Assembly (NCBI RefSeq): GCF_029338515.1
Contig: NZ_CP119988.1
Coordinates: 1,922,001-1,986,000, forward strand
Origin: Haloglomus litoreum
GTDB taxonomy: Archaea > Halobacteriota > Halobacteria > Halobacteriales > Haloarculaceae
Direction of reading: 5' to 3'
DNA length: 64,000 bases
Each line of letters starts with the position of its first letter. The stretch's first letter is position 1. Both the position numbers and the translations under genes were made by a program. The notes beneath the pieces are model-generated. The model saw only the letters and a list, made by a program, of their open reading frames with translations. It made no database searches and was not told where the DNA came from. Positions 62,716 through 64,000 of this stretch are shown here, one piece after another.

Positions 62716-63165
62716 CTAGCACCGTTCCTCACAGATGCGGTCGAAGATGCGGCCCGTCGAGAGGAGTTCGCCCTCGAAGCGCGCTTCCCGGCCGCTCGCC
62801 CGGCGCACGTCACAGTCCAGCCCGCGGCCCTCCAGCGCACCGCGGACACCGTCGATGTCGTGGTGCTGGTCGTGGCCCAGGAGGATGCAGTCCGGATCGA
62901 TGCGCTCGATGGGGACGAAGAAGTCCTCGAGATGCCCGAGGTGCGCCCCGGTCACGGGGTCGAGCGCGTCGACCATCTCGCGGCGCTGCTCGTCGTCGAG
63001 CACGGGTGGTCGCTTGTGGGTCACGTTCTCCGAGCGGGCGATGATGACGTGGACCTCCTCGCCCATCGCGGCGGCCTCGCGGAGGTAGTGAAGGTGGCCC
63101 GGGTGGAGGACGTCGAAGGTACCCTGGGCGACCACGCGCTCGTACTCGGCGTCGCCGCTCACCAT
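62716..63165 (-). CDS. ribL: FAD synthase (archaeal RibL-type)
   Basis: 149 residues. [21 protein letters not shown] is the cytidylyltransferase-like HxGH motif. [17 protein letters not shown], and [16 protein letters not shown] with a final Cys in EERC, match the archaeal RibL family. In M. jannaschii RibL transfers AMP to FMN to make FAD in an air-sensitive reaction that needs C-terminal cysteines. One C-terminal Cys pair is clearly present here (CEERC). It overlaps the upstream JAMM gene by 7 nt. Confidence 0.9.
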   Translation of the reverse strand: MVSGDAEYERVVAQGTFDVLHPGHLHYLREAAAMGEEVHVIIARSENVTHKRPPVLDDEQRREMVDALDPVTGAHLGHLEDFFVPIERIDPDCILLGHDQHHDIDGVRGALEGRGLDCDVRRASGREARFEGELLSTGRIFDRICEERC

Positions 63166-63686
63166 CCATCTCCCCCGTCGAAGCGGGTATCACGCTGGCC
63201 GGATTCCTCGCGCAGCTCCGCGTCGATGTCGGCCTGCGTGAAGTCGAAGAACTCGTCGTCGGGCAGGTCGACATCCAGCACCTCCAGGTCGCGGGGCTCG
63301 CCCTCGCGGTCGAACGCCTGCCAGTCGTGCCGGCCGTAGGGGTAGCCGATGATGATGTGGACCTTCCCCTTGCCGAAGGTCATCAGGTCGGCGTCGGAGG
63401 GTCGGAGGACGCCGTTCGGGTGGGAGTGGACCGACCCCGCGGATTCGAGGCTGTTCGGGACCATGTACTCCTGGACGGTGGCGCTCGTCGGGTTCGACTT
63501 CGTGCCCGGGATGACCAGCACGTCCGTGATGACGGTGCCGTCCCGGTCGAGACCCAGGCGCGAGGCGTCCTCGCCGCGCAGGAAGCCCATGTACTCGTTG
63601 GGGTGGGCGTCCTCGGAGGCCTCGAGGGCGAACTCGAGGGCGTCCTCGGCGATGCCGACGACCCCGCTCGACCGGAACAGGCGCAT
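63159..63686 (-). CDS. JAMM/MPN+ metalloprotease (Mov34/PAD-1 family)
   Basis: 175 residues. The complete JAMM motif is visible: Glu31 (NEYMGFL), His87 and His89 (SVHSHP), then Ser97 and Asp100 (LRPSDAD). This zinc site characterises MPN+ isopeptidases. In Haloferax such proteins (HvJAMM type) remove ubiquitin-like SAMPs from target proteins or precursors; the same role is likely but not shown here. Overlapping translation with ribL links them in one transcript. Confidence 0.88.
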   Translation of the reverse strand: MRLFRSSGVVGIAEDALEFALEASEDAHPNEYMGFLRGEDASRLGLDRDGTVITDVLVIPGTKSNPTSATVQEYMVPNSLESAGSVHSHPNGVLRPSDADLMTFGKGKVHIIIGYPYGRHDWQAFDREGEPRDLEVLDVDLPDDEFFDFTQADIDAELREESGQRDTRFDGGDGW

Positions 63687-63868
63687 ACCCGAAAGTGGGT
63701 TCGGCCGACGCTAAGGCGTTTCGATGCCCCGGACCCGGAGTCGCCGGACGATACGGGCGAGACACTCACGCCAGCGTCCGCCAGCGCCCGCCGCGGGCCG
63801 CGTCGGCGGAGGGTCGGGATTCACCAACTTGACAACTCTTAAACGGCAACGGAACCGAATCCCGCTAC

Positions 63869-64000
63869 ATGTCTCATTCGCCCGACGCCGACGAGAACGT
63901 CGGCGCCGATTCCGACGCTGACGGGGTCCCGGACCGGGGGACCGTCGTCTATCGGCTCGCGGACGCCTGTACCGCCGATGCCCTCGAAGAGGGCGAGCAC
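63869..64000 (+). CDS. Protein of unknown function (3' end outside window)
   Basis: 44 codons are visible. MSHSPDADENVGADSDAD is a typical acidic halophilic N-terminus; then VVYRLADACTADALEEGEH begins a structured part that I cannot assign. CTTAAACGG (63838-63846) is centred about 27 nt before the ATG, a good leaderless promoter. The stop lies beyond the window, so length and identity are unknown. Confidence 0.6.
   Translation, partial: MSHSPDADENVGADSDADGVPDRGTVVYRLADACTADALEEGEH

Overview
The window is a high-GC (roughly 70%) chromosome segment from an extremely halophilic archaeon (class Halobacteria). The evidence is consistent across it: proteins are strongly acidic; archaeal information-processing genes are present (TFB, aIF2-beta, Nop5/fibrillarin, RNase P proteins Rpp30 and Pop5/Rpp14, proteasome alpha, type II methionine aminopeptidase, RNase J, Tfx); haloarchaea-type surface and secretion signals occur (Tat lipoboxes, a PGF-CTERM-like tail); and many TATA-like elements sit about 25-30 nt before start codons, as expected for leaderless transcripts. 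I see no insertion sequence, integrase, CRISPR array or rRNA. It reads as core chromosome with a few accessory islands.

Layout. 1-5.7 kb: Tfx regulator (cut by the window edge), an overlapping FIST/histidine-kinase pair, an SDR protein lacking the usual catalytic Tyr and Lys, and a tRNA methylthiotransferase. 5.8-12.6 kb: lipoprotein, site-2 protease, CDF transporter, HIT protein, a zinc-ribbon gene behind an operator-like cluster of inverted repeats, and methionine aminopeptidase. 12.8-19.5 kb: metallophosphoesterase, polyphosphate kinase 1, an HxlR-like gene remnant, an M29-like peptidase, a membrane protein and mannose-1-phosphate guanylyltransferase. 19.5-28.4 kb: an internally duplicated lipoprotein, chorismate synthase, another lipoprotein, GNAT, GGPP synthase, RNase J and a DUF357 protein. 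28.5-34.4 kb: a 930-residue seven-repeat surface protein, then TFB, zinc proteins, aIF2-beta, UPF0058 and UPF0212.

34.5-45.3 kb: an OGG-type DNA glycosylase, an RNA-ligase-like protein whose active-site residues all appear substituted, an HMG-CoA-synthase-like/DUF35 fusion overlapping a thiolase, divergent hydantoinase/oxoprolinase subunits A and B, an SRAP protein and a PAS/GAF histidine kinase. Upstream of the kinase is an unusual 510-nt intergenic region with six contiguous 13-nt repeats and a G-quadruplex motif. 45.8-49.4 kb: an HTH-10 regulator divergent from a tightly overlapping phenylacetyl-CoA epoxidase operon (paaA-B-C-D plus a separate zinc-ribbon gene that corresponds to the C-terminal part of bacterial PaaD). 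49.4-50.2 kb: AT-rich inverted repeats and a lipoprotein gene broken by one in-frame amber codon.

50.2-56.9 kb: regulators, Nop5-fibrillarin (the C/D-box rRNA 2'-O-methylation core), glutamate-cysteine ligase, phosphopantetheine adenylyltransferase, a minimal TFB-like protein, a MOSC protein and tRNA-Leu(UAG). 57-64 kb: a UbiA-prenyltransferase/lycopene-cyclase-domain fusion, a PsiE protein, the Rpp30-methyltransferase-Pop5-proteasome-alpha cluster, an overlapping JAMM peptidase/RibL pair and a partial gene at the edge.

No single locus is clearly a new multi-gene system. The items most worth follow-up are the RNA-ligase-like pseudoenzyme, the UbiA-lycopene cyclase fusion, the HMGS-like/DUF35-thiolase pair facing hyuAB, the repeat/G-quadruplex intergenic region, and the amber-interrupted lipoprotein.
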